In this document: positions 25,462 through 35,087 of the stretch, one piece after another
How positions within the stretch are numbered: position 1 is the stretch's first letter
Layout of the letters: each line of letters begins with the position of its first letter
Assembly (NCBI GenBank): GCA_022820485.1
Contig: JAJEFJ010000048.1
Span: 55,889 to 119,888 of the forward strand
Reading direction: 5' to 3'
Length of the DNA stretch: 64,000 nucleotides
DNA from: Candidatus Latescibacterota bacterium
Lineage (GTDB): Bacteria; Latescibacterota; UBA2968; UBA8231
Notes under the pieces: model-generated
What the model was told of the DNA's origin: nothing
The model's database searches: none
The model's input: only the letters and a program-made list of their open reading frames with translations
Translations under genes and position numbers: made by a program

Positions 25462-26709
25462 GTGCAACTACCGCAAATGGCCCCCGTCAAGCAGCACTTT
25501 GCCAGCGACTCGCTCGCCGATGTGGCCGTTGAGGTGCGTCTTCAGCTAGCAGACGCCGGTCTGGCCGACGCCATCGCCCCCGGCGCGCGAATCGCCGTTA
25601 CGGGCGGTAGCCGTGGCATCGCCAATATCCCGCTCATCACCCGCACCGTCATCGACTACGTCAAAGAGGCCGGCGGCAAGCCCTTCCTGCTGCCAGCTAT
25701 GGGCAGTCACGGCGGCGCTACTGCTGAAGGCCAAAAGCAAGTGCTAGCCAGCTATGGTCTCGACGCCGAGAGTATGGACTGTCCGGTCGAGGCAACTATG
25801 GACGTCGCCGAAGTCGCCCAACTCGACGACGGCACCCCCGTGCTGCTCAACCGGCTCGCCACCGAAGCCGATGGCGTGGTGCTCATCAACCGAGTCAAGC
25901 CACACACTTCCTTTCGCGGTACCTTTGAAAGCGGCCTGATGAAGATGATGACCATTGGCCTAGGCAGCCACAAAGGCGCGACCATTGCCCACGCCGGAGG
26001 TGCCGAGAGCCTCGCCCGTCTAATCCCGGCTTGGGGCCGCTGCATCCTCGACAAAGCGCCAATTCTTATGGGTGTGGCCCTCGTCGAAAACGCCTATGAA
26101 GAGACCCTCCGCGTCGAGGCCCTGCAACCCGGGCAGTTCCAAAGCCGCGAGCCACAGCTTTTGGAGGAAGCGCGGCGCTCTATGCCCCGCCTCTTCGTCC
26201 AAGGCATCGACCTGCTGATCATCGAGCAAATCGGCAAGAATATCTCGGGCACGGGCATGGACACCAACGTCGTCGGCCGCATGCTCCTGCCCGGAGTCAA
26301 AGAGCCGGAGTCCCCGGGCGTGGCCCGGATCGTAGTTCTTGACCTGACCGACGAAACCCACGGCAACGCCAACGGCGTCGGCCTCGCCGACATCATCACC
26401 CGCCGCCTGCACGAACGCATCGATTTTAAGTCCACGTACGCCAACGTCTTCACCACCACCTTCCTCAATCGCGCGTACATCCCCGTCGTCATGGCAACCG
26501 ACCGCGAGGCCATTGAAGCCGCGCTCTCGGTGCAAAACCTTGCCCACCCCGAACAAGCGCGCGTCGTCCGCATCAAAAACACCCTCGACATCGGCCACAT
26601 CCACCTATCCGCGAGCCTGCTGCGAGAGTTCGGCGACCATCCCGACCTAGAGCAAACCGGCGCGCTGGCTGAGATGGCGTTTGACGAGCACGGCCACCTG
26701 TATCGCTGA
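25462..26709 (+). CDS. LarA-like / DUF2088 (Lar_N) protein
   Basis: A protein of 415 residues starting at GTG 25462 (behind AGAGGT). It belongs to the lactate racemase LarA N-domain superfamily: IAVTGGSRGIANIPLITRTV, FLLPAMGSHGGATAEGQKQV (histidine near the LarA active site), INRVKPHTSFRGTFESGLMK and MKMMTIGLGSHKGATIAHAG, then IGKNISGTGMDTNVVGRMLL. LarA racemases use a nickel-pincer nucleotide bound through a lysine. Whether that lysine is present cannot be settled by eye (KMM or HKG are candidates), and no larB/C/E genes are seen here. It could be a racemase, epimerase or hydratase acting with the ThDP enzyme on a 2-hydroxy/2-oxo acid. Confidence 0.7.
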   Translation: MQLPQMAPVKQHFASDSLADVAVEVRLQLADAGLADAIAPGARIAVTGGSRGIANIPLITRTVIDYVKEAGGKPFLLPAMGSHGGATAEGQKQVLASYGLDAESMDCPVEATMDVAEVAQLDDGTPVLLNRLATEADGVVLINRVKPHTSFRGTFESGLMKMMTIGLGSHKGATIAHAGGAESLARLIPAWGRCILDKAPILMGVALVENAYEETLRVEALQPGQFQSREPQLLEEARRSMPRLFVQGIDLLIIEQIGKNISGTGMDTNVVGRMLLPGVKEPESPGVARIVVLDLTDETHGNANGVGLADIITRRLHERIDFKSTYANVFTTTFLNRAYIPVVMATDREAIEAALSVQNLAHPEQARVVRIKNTLDIGHIHLSASLLREFGDHPDLEQTGALAEMAFDEHGHLYR

Positions 26710-26899
26710 TTTTCAGCGATTACAAGAAATCCCATACATGCCAGCAGTCCCGTAGGGAACCACCCCCCCTTGGGAGAGTCTGCACAAGGGCTAAAACCCA
26801 CCGACGAGCAAACCTTCTTGGAAGTCGGCAAGCCAAGCGGGCGAGCCGGTGGAGGCCATCCTTACACGGTCATCACTCGTAAAAAGTGGGCGTTACCCG

Positions 26900-28291
26900 A
26901 TGAGAAATTCCGTTTTTCCGCTCGTCTTTTTCGCGTCGCTCGGCCTTTTCCTCTCATCGGCGACCGTCAGCAATGCTTCTCCCTTGTCGGATGAGATGCC
27001 TTTCTGTTTGCCCTTCGATTACGAACGGGAGCGCGGCACTACCCACGCCGCTGGTAAGCCGACTGATCTGGACGTTGGCGAACCCCGCACAGTGCGGATG
27101 ATCTATTTCCTGCCTAACAACCGCCCGTTTCGCGGGTCTGTGATCGATTCGATGAAAACGACGATTCGCCAAGTTCAGACCTTTTATGCCGAGCAGATGC
27201 AGGTGCATGGCCATGGGAACAAAACCTTCCGCTTTGAAACCGACGCCGAGGGCGAACCGCTGGTTCTCCGCGTGGATGGAGAGCATCCCGATAGCCACTA
27301 TTTTGACTGCACAGTCGATACTGTGTTTAACGAGATTTCACAGGCGTTTAATGTCAGCGAGAACATTTACTTCATCGTCGTTGATATGAGCGATCTATAT
27401 TCAGCGGGACAGAAGGTGGGCGGAGTGGGAATCCGGTGGGAAAATGGAGGATTCGCCTTCGTTGATAGCGAATTTCCTAGCGAATTTCGTTGGATTGCGG
27501 CTGCACATGAGCTTGGCCATGCCTTCGGATTGCAGCACGACTTCCGTGACGATGCGTACATCATGTCGTACGGTCGCGATCAAAGGCGCGCGCTATCTAT
27601 ATGCAACGCCGAATTTTTGGCCGTGCATCCCTATTTCAATCCCAATGCGGCAGAGACATTGACACCAACAATTGAACTTATTTCACCGCGGACCTATCCG
27701 ACAGATGCAAAGAATATCCCTATCCAACTCAAAGTCAGTGATTCAGATGGGCTTCATCAAGTGTTCCTACTCGCTGAAACAATAGCACCGCATTTTTCTG
27801 CCGGATTTTTTGAAGTGAAGGCGTGTCGTGGACTTGTAGATCAAAAAGAAGCCGTCGTTGAATTCGATTACGACGGCGTCATTCCATCTTCTCCAAGTAC
27901 GAATCTTTTCGATCCTATTGTGCATACTATTGCCGCACATATAGTTGATACTGGAGGGAATGTTACCGTTGAGCATTTTGCGCTATGGGGTGTCGGGGCG
28001 GAAAGCAGCAATATCGCCACACAATTGTATCAGAACGCGCCCAATCCATTCAACTGCCTGACAATATTCTCCTATTTTTTGAAGACACCTGGTCCGACGC
28101 GCTTAGAGGTGTTCGCGCTAACCGGGCAACGAGTCGCAGTCTTGAGCACAGGGCCGCGGCAAGCGGGTCGCCACCGGCTAGCTTGGGACGGCCGGGACAG
28201 CGAGGGCCGCCCGTTAGCTAGCGGCGTCTATCTGTATCGGCTGGTGACGATCGAGGGCGTTTTGACGCGCAAACTCATCCTGCTGAGATAA
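26900..28291 (+). CDS. Secreted metzincin-like protease with a FlgD/T9SS-type tail
   Basis: A protein of 463 residues, start ATG 26900. The signal peptide (VFPLVFFASLGLFLSSATVS) leads into a protease domain close to that of the 17037 gene, sharing EPRTVRMIYFLPNNRPFRG, TFYAEQMQ and LRVDGEHPDS. The zinc motif is HELGHAFGLQHD (about 203-214), followed by AYIMSYG. After a beta domain comes a C-terminal module from about 375: YQNAPNPFNCLTIFSYFL, LEVFALTGQRVAVL, HRLAWDGRDSEGRPLASGVY and RKLILLR. This is the FlgD-Ig-like / Por-secretion tail of FCB-type bacteria, which can direct secretion or surface attachment. No T9SS component is visible in the window. Confidence 0.88.
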   Translation: MRNSVFPLVFFASLGLFLSSATVSNASPLSDEMPFCLPFDYERERGTTHAAGKPTDLDVGEPRTVRMIYFLPNNRPFRGSVIDSMKTTIRQVQTFYAEQMQVHGHGNKTFRFETDAEGEPLVLRVDGEHPDSHYFDCTVDTVFNEISQAFNVSENIYFIVVDMSDLYSAGQKVGGVGIRWENGGFAFVDSEFPSEFRWIAAAHELGHAFGLQHDFRDDAYIMSYGRDQRRALSICNAEFLAVHPYFNPNAAETLTPTIELISPRTYPTDAKNIPIQLKVSDSDGLHQVFLLAETIAPHFSAGFFEVKACRGLVDQKEAVVEFDYDGVIPSSPSTNLFDPIVHTIAAHIVDTGGNVTVEHFALWGVGAESSNIATQLYQNAPNPFNCLTIFSYFLKTPGPTRLEVFALTGQRVAVLSTGPRQAGRHRLAWDGRDSEGRPLASGVYLYRLVTIEGVLTRKLILLR

Positions 28292-28295
28292 AGCG

Positions 28296-29036
28296 ATGGA
28301 TAAAGATCCGCACCAAGCGAATCGGACCTTTTGGAACGCTTCTACCGAGTGGTGGAAAGAACGGGAGGATCAGCGCGGCCTGTGGATGCGGGCGCACCAA
28401 GAGCCGCGTCTAGTGCTGAGCGAGGCCGAGATGCGCTATGTCGCAGACATCCAAGACGTCGAGGTATGCGTGTTGGGGAGCGGCGACAACGAGGTGGCCT
28501 TTGCATTAGCTGGCCTCGGCGGGCGCGTCACTTCCGTCGATATTTCCGAACGTCGCCTAGCCGTGGCCGCAGACCGGGCACGAATCCTCGATCTCTCCGT
28601 GCGATTTGTGCAAGCAGATGTGACGGACTTGTCCGTCCTCGCGGACGATTCCTTCGGCTTGGTGTACACCGGCGGCCACGTCTCCGTGTGGGTTGCAGAC
28701 ATCCAACAGTACTATGCGGAAGCCGGGCGCATCCTCGCACCGGGCGGCCTCTTCGTCGCGAACGAGTACCACCCCATGCGGAGGATGTGGGAGGATGCCG
28801 ACAGCTACGAACCCCGCTATAGCTATCTCGATCGCGGCCCCCATCGTAGCTCTTCGGACGAGCTACCGACGTTTGAATACCACTGGACGGTTGCCGATCA
28901 CGTGCAGGCCACTATCGACGGCGGCTGCCGTATCGTCGAAGTAGTTGAATACGGAGAGCAAATCAAGGACGAACCGTGGCTGAAGAAAATGCCCGCTCAT
29001 TTGTTGATCGTCGGGCGAAAGGAAGGAAGCGCGTAG
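28296..29036 (+). CDS. Class I SAM-dependent methyltransferase
   Basis: A protein of 246 residues starting four bases after the previous stop. Rossmann methyltransferase motifs: VEVCVLGSGDNEVAFALAGL (motif I, with the glycine loop), VTSVDISERRLAVAADRA (acidic end of strand 2), VRFVQADVTDLSVLADDSFG and LVYTGGHVSVWV, then AGRILAPGGLFVANEYH. The LGSGDN glycine loop is a variant of the usual GxGxG. No recognition domain names the substrate; YADxxTYE-like tail motifs are absent. Its last bases face the rpoN stop, with only about 10 bases between the two genes. It may be co-transcribed with the protease or be driven separately. Confidence 0.85.
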   Translation: MDKDPHQANRTFWNASTEWWKEREDQRGLWMRAHQEPRLVLSEAEMRYVADIQDVEVCVLGSGDNEVAFALAGLGGRVTSVDISERRLAVAADRARILDLSVRFVQADVTDLSVLADDSFGLVYTGGHVSVWVADIQQYYAEAGRILAPGGLFVANEYHPMRRMWEDADSYEPRYSYLDRGPHRSSSDELPTFEYHWTVADHVQATIDGGCRIVEVVEYGEQIKDEPWLKKMPAHLLIVGRKEGSA

Positions 29037-29046
29037 AAAGACGCGC

Positions 29047-30516
29047 CTACAACTCCCTCCGATACCGCTGCGCCGGAATTTTTAGCTGATCGCGGTATTT
29101 GGCTATGGTTCGCCGCGCAATTTTCAGCCCGCCCTTGCTCAGCTCCTCGACGATCTGTTGATCCGAAAGCGGCCGGGCCTTGTCCTCATCGGCGACGAGT
29201 TGCGAAATTTTCTCCTTCACCACGCGCACGGACACGTCTCCGCCTTCGTCCGTAATGAGCTTATTGCCGAAGAAGTACTTTAGTTCAAAAACCCCGTGTG
29301 GCGTCTGCATGTATTTGCCGTTGCTGACGCGGCTAATCGTCGATACGCTCATTCCTACAGCGTCGGCCACCTCCTGCAAGACCATGGGCCGCAGCCGCGA
29401 CGGCCCTTGCTCGAAAAAAGGCAACTGCGCCTGCAACAGGTAATTACCCACCTTGAGTATGGTCGTGCGGCGCTGGTGGATGGCGTTGATGAGCCAGCGG
29501 GCGTCGTTGAGATTCTTGGCCACGTAGTCCTTGACCGCATCTTGGCCATCGCCACGGGAATTGTTGAGCAGATGCTGGTATTCAGAATTGATCTTTAAGG
29601 ACGGCATGGACCCGTCGGCCAGCCACACCTGCCACACCTCGCCAATTTTTTCGACGACCAAGTCCGGCGTGATGTACGCGACTTCGTTATCCAGCGTCAA
29701 GAGATTGTCGTAGTCGCTGCTGGCCAACAGACCCGGATGCGGCTGTAGGCGCTCGATAACCTGCAAAACCTCTTTGAGCTTCTCGTTGGAAATGGCCAAG
29801 GCGTGGGTGATGTGCTGCAGACGCCGCCGCGTCAGGTCCTCTAAATGGTCGCGCACCACTTGCAAGGCTAGGGCGCTGAGTGGATCGTCGCGCTGGCTCA
29901 ACTGGATCATCAGACACTCGCGCAAATCGCACGCGCCGACTCCAGGCGGGTCAAAAGACTGAATGACGCGCAGCACCTTTGCGACCGCAGCCACTTCCAC
30001 TTGTAGATCATCGGCGATTTCGGCGAGCGAGCAACCGACATAACCGCGCTCGTCGATATTGCCGATGATGTACTCGGCGATGGCTCGCTCTTCCGGTGCC
30101 AAACCGCCAATCTCGCCTAGCTGACGGTACAGGTGCTCTAAGAGGGGCGGCATGGCGGTGATGCGGTTTTCCTGCGGCTCGCGGTCGATCTCCCAGTTGG
30201 GATCGTATTCCGTGCGCTCGCTATTGTACGCGCCCGCGTCGAACTGGTCGTCCAACAGCGCGTCCCAATCGACCTCTTCCATGTCCTCGGGCAGATCCTC
30301 TTCGGCCTTGAGCCCCTCCTCCTCGCGCAGTTCTTCCTCTTCCCCCTCCTCGCGCAGTTCGACGACCTCTTCGAGCAAGGGATTGAGTTCGAGTTGCTGC
30401 TTGACTTCCTGCGTCAAATCGAAGGTGGACATCTGCAACAGCCGCAGCGATTGGATGAGCTGCGGTGCCATCCTGTGCTGGAGGCGCAAGCTGGGATTTT
30501 GCTCGGGACGAAGCAT
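29047..30516 (-). CDS. rpoN: RNA polymerase sigma-54 factor RpoN
   Basis: A protein of 489 residues. The region I activator-contact helix is clear (LRLQHRMAPQLIQSLRLLQM) and is followed by an acidic linker (ELREEGEEEELREEEGLKAE). The core-binding domain starts near residue 130 (PPLLEHLYRQLGEIGGLAPE). The helix-turn-helix contains ADAVGMSVSTISRVSNGKYM and the C-terminal RpoN box is ARRTIAKYRDQLKIP. Promoter opening depends on AAA+ activators; none of them lies in this window. It is downstream of lptB, the common lptA-lptB-rpoN order. No Shine-Dalgarno is seen; the leader is AT-rich. Confidence 0.97.
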   Translation of the reverse strand: MLRPEQNPSLRLQHRMAPQLIQSLRLLQMSTFDLTQEVKQQLELNPLLEEVVELREEGEEEELREEEGLKAEEDLPEDMEEVDWDALLDDQFDAGAYNSERTEYDPNWEIDREPQENRITAMPPLLEHLYRQLGEIGGLAPEERAIAEYIIGNIDERGYVGCSLAEIADDLQVEVAAVAKVLRVIQSFDPPGVGACDLRECLMIQLSQRDDPLSALALQVVRDHLEDLTRRRLQHITHALAISNEKLKEVLQVIERLQPHPGLLASSDYDNLLTLDNEVAYITPDLVVEKIGEVWQVWLADGSMPSLKINSEYQHLLNNSRGDGQDAVKDYVAKNLNDARWLINAIHQRRTTILKVGNYLLQAQLPFFEQGPSRLRPMVLQEVADAVGMSVSTISRVSNGKYMQTPHGVFELKYFFGNKLITDEGGDVSVRVVKEKISQLVADEDKARPLSDQQIVEELSKGGLKIARRTIAKYRDQLKIPAQRYRREL

Positions 30517-30632
30517 TATAAATTATTGTAAATTAATTATTTAATAAAAATTACCTATCTTGCTATTAGCTGTAAAAACAAGCCCGTGGAATACGAAAAG
30601 TCAAGGTGCAAACGCGCCTACCTATCGACTTG

Positions 30633-31349
30633 CTAACTAAAGCGCTCGCCGAGGTAGATGCGCCGTACCTGCTCGTTGGCAATTAACTCTTCGGCTGTGC
30701 CCGCAGTTAAAATTTTGCCATCCACCAGGATATAGGCACGCCCGGCGATCTCCAAGGTCTCGCGCACGTTGTGGTCGGTAATCAATACGCCGAGACCTCG
30801 GTTCCTTAGTTCGGCGATGATGTTTTGGATGTCTTCGACCGTGCGCGGATCAATACCGGCAAAAGGCTCGTCGAGGAGCATGTAGTGCGGCTCGCAAGCC
30901 AAGGCCCGCGCGATCTCGACCCGGCGCGTCTCGCCGCCCGAAAGCGTGTCGGCGCGCTGATTGGCGCGTTCTAGCAAGTCCAACTCGGTTAGCAGTTGCC
31001 GTTGGCGCTCGGCGATGCGCACCTTGTTGATCCCTTGTGCCTCCAATACGGCGCGAATGTTGTCGGCCACGCTCAGCTTGCGAAAGATGGAGGTCTCCTG
31101 CGGCAGGTAGCCAATGCCCATCTGCGCGCGGCGATACATCGGCAGCCCAGTAATATCCGCATCGTTGAGCAAGATGCGGCCCCCGTCCGGCGCGGCAAAG
31201 CCGACGATGCTGTGAAAGGTCGTAGTCTTGCCCGCGCCATTGGGGCCCAACAAGCCGACGACCTCCCCTGGCTCGACGCGGATGCTGACCTCGTCAACGA
31301 CCGACCGACCGCCGTAGCGCTTGCTCAATGCGCGCGTTTCCAGTGCCAC
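30633..31349 (-). CDS. lptB: Lipopolysaccharide export ATP-binding protein LptB
   Basis: A cytoplasmic ATPase, 238 residues, powering LPS extraction and bridge transport. The start is GTG 31349 ([20 protein letters not shown]), one base after the preceding stop with GAGGAG upstream; the frame itself is open further. Motifs: Walker [17 protein letters not shown], the LptB-type [20 protein letters not shown], signature [15 protein letters not shown], Walker [14 protein letters not shown] and the H-loop [11 protein letters not shown]. Its partner genes lptF/lptG are not in the window. It sits between the lptA-like gene and rpoN in the usual order. Confidence 0.97.
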   Translation of the reverse strand: MALETRALSKRYGGRSVVDEVSIRVEPGEVVGLLGPNGAGKTTTFHSIVGFAAPDGGRILLNDADITGLPMYRRAQMGIGYLPQETSIFRKLSVADNIRAVLEAQGINKVRIAERQRQLLTELDLLERANQRADTLSGGETRRVEIARALACEPHYMLLDEPFAGIDPRTVEDIQNIIAELRNRGLGVLITDHNVRETLEIAGRAYILVDGKILTAGTAEELIANEQVRRIYLGERFS

Positions 31350-31350
31350 C

Positions 31351-33159
31351 TTATGGCTCCTCTGCGGGCGGATAGTAACGGCCCTCGATCTCTGGCCCGA
31401 CCCGCACCTCAGCCAGCGCCCCTTCAGCAAAGCGGATATCCAACTCTTCGCCGCTGACCTCGTTGACGGAAACCTCTTCGTCCTCTTGCAGCCGCGTGAC
31501 CAACTCGGCCGCGCCCTTTACCAAGGCACGGTGCAACCCTGCCGCGTCAAAGTACAAGGTCATCTGCTGCCCGCGAAAGCGATTGATCTCTTCGTTTTCG
31601 GCCCGGCGGTGCGTCACGTCGGCTGCGGCACCCACTTCGACCCGCTCCAAGTCCCCGTCGGCCATAAAGACTTGCCCGCCCCGCCCCTCGATCCAGCTAT
31701 GGCGGTCGCCCACCTCAATTTGGCCGCTCACTTGGCCGGGTATGGCGATCCATTCGACTCGGCTGTCTGCCAATGCGACGACCATGGAATCGGCCATCAG
31801 GCGGCTGTGGTAATCGCGCTCGTCGTCCCGTTCTTTTAGGACCACGCCCTCGGCGACCAGCACCCGCGTCGAATCCGCTTCGTATGCACCGCGCGCGGCC
31901 GCAACCTCTAGCCCTTCGGCGCGCAGGGCAAAACCACCGGTCCCGGCCAACCGGCCTCGCACGAGATCGAATTGCAGCACAGGGGCGGTAAGCACGATTT
32001 CGCGCTGACGCAGCGAAGGCGCGCCCCGCAGCCAGCCAGCCTCTTGCTCCAAGTCGAAAAAGAGCGAATCGCCGGCGAGCGAGCCGTCCAACTCGGGTGC
32101 CTTTAGCGCGATCGCGCCCTCGGCATGGACTTGGCCATCGCGCGTATAGCGGAGGGTTTGGGCCGTCAGTTTGCGCTCTCCAGCGCACAAGACCACCCCA
32201 TCCTGCGCCGTCAGTTTCTGCTCGGAACGCAAATACGCCAACTGACGCGCCTCGATCTGCCGCTCACCCTGCACAAAGGTCGCCGGCTCCCCGAGGGCCT
32301 GCAATAGTGCTGAGCTGCGATCTTCCTCTACTTCGGCAGCCCGCAGCTCGGCCTCTTCTTCTTGATAGCGTACCTCGCCTCGTGCCACTAGCCGCTGCTT
32401 TTCCGCATCCACCGCAATTTCGTCGGCCGCAAACTGCGCCAGCGAGTCGGCTCCTTCGACCCCTCCGCTGAGGTCAAAGCGGCGGGCCTCGGGGAGAAAA
32501 GTGGCGCGCGGTCCGGTCAATCGCACGCCGTCGTAGCGGACCTCAACGCTGTCGTAGGCGATTTCTTGCACCCCTTCGACGCGGCGGCTTTCCTCGCGTT
32601 GGGCGCGCACCTCCACCATCACCCCATCCCGACCGCGCCAAAGCCCCTCGACGGCTTCCAAGGACCACGCATCCATGGCGAAATTGCTCGTGAGGTTGCG
32701 ACCCCACTCTCGCCCCTCGCGAACCTCCACTCGCAGTGCACCCGGAATGCGCAACTGCTCGTGCGCACTTTCCCACAACAAGGTATCGGCCTGCACCTCT
32801 GGGCTGTCCCCAGCGTGCAAAACCACGCCGCCAGCTACGCCAAAGCGATCCCGCTTGTGCTCTAGCACCAAGCGCTCGGCCCTCAGCGTCGAAACGGCCT
32901 CATCCCCGCGGAACGCAACCTCTACGCCGCCGGTGGCGACGACCTGCTCTGACTTGGAAAATTCGCGCAAATAAGCGGCGCGGATCTCGATGCGGTAGCC
33001 GGGTCGTCCCAGCTCAATGTGTGCGTCCCATGCTTCCCCATCGACCTCGGGAATTTGCAACGGCTCTTCGGGCACTTCTCCCGCGCCACAGGCCCAAAGC
33101 ACAGCCCCGCAGCACCCGGCGCGAAAAAGCCGCGCTCCCACGGGGAAAGCGCGGCTCAT
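31351..33159 (-). CDS. LptA/LptC-like OstA-domain lipoprotein
   Basis: A protein of 602 residues, much longer than E. coli LptA or LptC (about 185-190). Start ATG 33159 fits the end of pyrG (33185). The signal ends in a lipobox, VLWACGAG, so the protein is likely lipidated. The mature chain opens with an LptC-like stretch ([29 protein letters not shown]) and then has many OstA-type beta turns ([70 protein letters not shown]). These would build a long beta-jellyroll bridge for LPS. The downstream lptB supports the export role. It probably replaces separate lptA and lptC genes; exact function is inferred. Confidence 0.75.
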   Translation of the reverse strand: MSRAFPVGARLFRAGCCGAVLWACGAGEVPEEPLQIPEVDGEAWDAHIELGRPGYRIEIRAAYLREFSKSEQVVATGGVEVAFRGDEAVSTLRAERLVLEHKRDRFGVAGGVVLHAGDSPEVQADTLLWESAHEQLRIPGALRVEVREGREWGRNLTSNFAMDAWSLEAVEGLWRGRDGVMVEVRAQREESRRVEGVQEIAYDSVEVRYDGVRLTGPRATFLPEARRFDLSGGVEGADSLAQFAADEIAVDAEKQRLVARGEVRYQEEEAELRAAEVEEDRSSALLQALGEPATFVQGERQIEARQLAYLRSEQKLTAQDGVVLCAGERKLTAQTLRYTRDGQVHAEGAIALKAPELDGSLAGDSLFFDLEQEAGWLRGAPSLRQREIVLTAPVLQFDLVRGRLAGTGGFALRAEGLEVAAARGAYEADSTRVLVAEGVVLKERDDERDYHSRLMADSMVVALADSRVEWIAIPGQVSGQIEVGDRHSWIEGRGGQVFMADGDLERVEVGAAADVTHRRAENEEINRFRGQQMTLYFDAAGLHRALVKGAAELVTRLQEDEEVSVNEVSGEELDIRFAEGALAEVRVGPEIEGRYYPPAEEP

Positions 33160-33184
33160 TGAGACGATTGTACCACCCACCGAA

Positions 33185-34975
33185 CTAGGAGGCCGCCGCC
33201 TGCCCCTCCTCATGGCTTGCGACCTCCTGTTGGTAGGCCAGCGCGGCCTCGACAAACCCGGCAAACAGGGGCGAAGGATTGTCCATCCGCGACTTGAACT
33301 CGGGATGGGCTTGGGTGGCGATGAAGAAGCGGTGGTCCGGCAACTCGATGAATTCCATCAAGCGAGTGCCATCCACGCGGCGGTGATACCCCGAAAAGAC
33401 TAGCCCCTCCTCTTCGAGCAGTTCGACGAAGCGAGGCGAAACCTCGTAGCGATGGCGGTGGCGCTCTAGGGCAACTTTGTCGCGCTCCAGCATGACCAAG
33501 CCAACGCGGAACGCCTGATCGGGATTGGCCAGCAGTTGTTCGATGCGACGAGCATCTTCGTCGAGGCGGCCCGACGCTTCGTACATCTGAAGGACGCGGC
33601 TGTCGCTTTTGAACACCGCGGCGTATGCGCCCAAGCGCATGCTGCCACCGTAGCGGTTTTCCTCTAGTGCGCTCTTTTGCTCGGCGTCTTGGACGCAGAT
33701 GACCTGCCACTCGGAATCCGCGTCGAACTCTTCGGAGGTAGCCTCGGCAATCCCGGCGACATGGCGGGCGTATTCAACCACGGCGAGCTGTAAGCCGTAG
33801 CACAAGCCCAAATAGGGGATGTTGTGTTCGCGGGCGTAGCCAATGGCCGCAATCACGCCTTCGGCCCCTCCAGCGCCAAAGGCCCCGGGGACGATAATGC
33901 CGTCGAATGCGTCGAGCGCGGCTAGCTCCATTTCGCCGCGCTCAAACTGGTGGCCGTCAATCCAAGTGATCTCGACCCGCGCATCCGACGCCACACCAGC
34001 GTGGATCAGCGATTGGTTAACCGAGATGTACGAGTCTGTGAGCTGAAAGTCGCCCGTGACCACGTATTTGCCCACCATGGCCACGCGGACACACTGGCGC
34101 GGATGCCGACTGCGCTTGACCAATTCCAGCCAAGGCCGCCAGTCTGGATTCTTCTTGGGCGCACAGCCAACCCGGCTGAGAATCTTCTCGCCAAGCCTCT
34201 CTTTTTCTAAAACCAGCGGGATATTGTAGATCGTCTCCGAGTCCGGGGCCGAAATGATGTGGTCGTAGGGCACATTGGCCCCGATCTGGATCTTTTTCTT
34301 GCGCACCTCGTCGGTGGCGGTCTCGGCGCGACAGACGATGAAATCGGGAAAAATGCCGTGCTCGCTGAGCATGCGAATGGCCTGCTGCGTGGGCTTGGTC
34401 TTCATTTCGCCGACGTGTGGAGGTATGGGCAGATAGGTGATTAGCAGGTGCGCAAAGTGCTCCTCACCCAAGTCGCGCTCCAAGGTCTTGACGGCGAAGA
34501 GGAACGGCTCGTTTTCGTAGTCGCCGACAATGCCGCCAATCTCGACCAGTACGATGTCGTAGCCCGCGCCCGCCTCCTGCAAGCGGCGGGTGATCTCATC
34601 CGTAATGTGGGGGATCGGCTGCACGGTCTCGCCGAGGTACTCGCCACGGCGCTCGCGCTCAATGACCGTGTGGTAAATCTGCCCGGTAGTCAGGTTGTTG
34701 GAGCGCGGCAGGTCCAACCCCAAGAAGCGCTCGTAATTGCCCAAATCCTGATCTATTTCGCCGCCGTCGTCCGTCACCCACACCTCGCCGTGCTCGGTGG
34801 GCCGCATGGTGCCGGCGTCGTAGTTGATATACGGATCGATCTTGACGGCTGTGGTGCTGTACCCGTATTGCTGCAGGATCTTGCCGATGGAAGCGGTGGT
34901 CAAGCCCTTGCCCACACCGCTTATCACGCCGCCAGTCACGACGACGTATTTGGGGCCTTTGTATTCTGTGGCCAC
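33185..34975 (-). CDS. pyrG: CTP synthase PyrG
   Basis: Makes CTP from UTP with glutamine and ATP. The chosen start is GTG 34975 (VATEYKGPKYVVVTGGVISG), with GGAGCGCACAAC before it, rather than the ATG 30 bases upstream. The protein has 596 residues, about 50 more than most CTP synthases. Synthetase motifs: GGVISGVGKGLTTASIG, KIDPYINYDAGTM, EHGEVWVTDDGGEIDQDLG. Glutaminase motifs: GLCYGLQLAVVEYA with the nucleophile Cys, and QAHPEFKS with His and Glu. Between RYGGSMRLGAYAAVFK and ERHRHRYEVSPRF lies an extra helical insert of about 40 residues (YEASGRLDEDARRIEQLL). It is followed by the lptA-like gene. Confidence 0.96.
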   Translation of the reverse strand: MATEYKGPKYVVVTGGVISGVGKGLTTASIGKILQQYGYSTTAVKIDPYINYDAGTMRPTEHGEVWVTDDGGEIDQDLGNYERFLGLDLPRSNNLTTGQIYHTVIERERRGEYLGETVQPIPHITDEITRRLQEAGAGYDIVLVEIGGIVGDYENEPFLFAVKTLERDLGEEHFAHLLITYLPIPPHVGEMKTKPTQQAIRMLSEHGIFPDFIVCRAETATDEVRKKKIQIGANVPYDHIISAPDSETIYNIPLVLEKERLGEKILSRVGCAPKKNPDWRPWLELVKRSRHPRQCVRVAMVGKYVVTGDFQLTDSYISVNQSLIHAGVASDARVEITWIDGHQFERGEMELAALDAFDGIIVPGAFGAGGAEGVIAAIGYAREHNIPYLGLCYGLQLAVVEYARHVAGIAEATSEEFDADSEWQVICVQDAEQKSALEENRYGGSMRLGAYAAVFKSDSRVLQMYEASGRLDEDARRIEQLLANPDQAFRVGLVMLERDKVALERHRHRYEVSPRFVELLEEEGLVFSGYHRRVDGTRLMEFIELPDHRFFIATQAHPEFKSRMDNPSPLFAGFVEAALAYQQEVASHEEGQAAAS

Positions 34976-35020
34976 GTTGTGCGCTCCTTCGAGCTGCCCA
35001 AACAAAGAATTAGGAATTGT

Positions 35021-35083
35021 GAATTAGGAATTACGAATTAAGGGCAATCAATACTCCCTCCTTTAATTCGTAATTCCTAATTC
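35021..35083. repeat. AT-rich inverted repeat between gatC and pyrG
   Basis: Perfect 21-bp arms at 35021-35041 (starting GAATTAGGAATTACGAA) and 35063-35083 enclose about 21 bases. Left of it (35007-35020) a further GAATTAGGAATT unit repeats the arm. The same AATTAGGAATT motif is found in a hairpin at 56631-56666. Confidence 0.85.
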
Positions 35084-35087
35084 CTAT

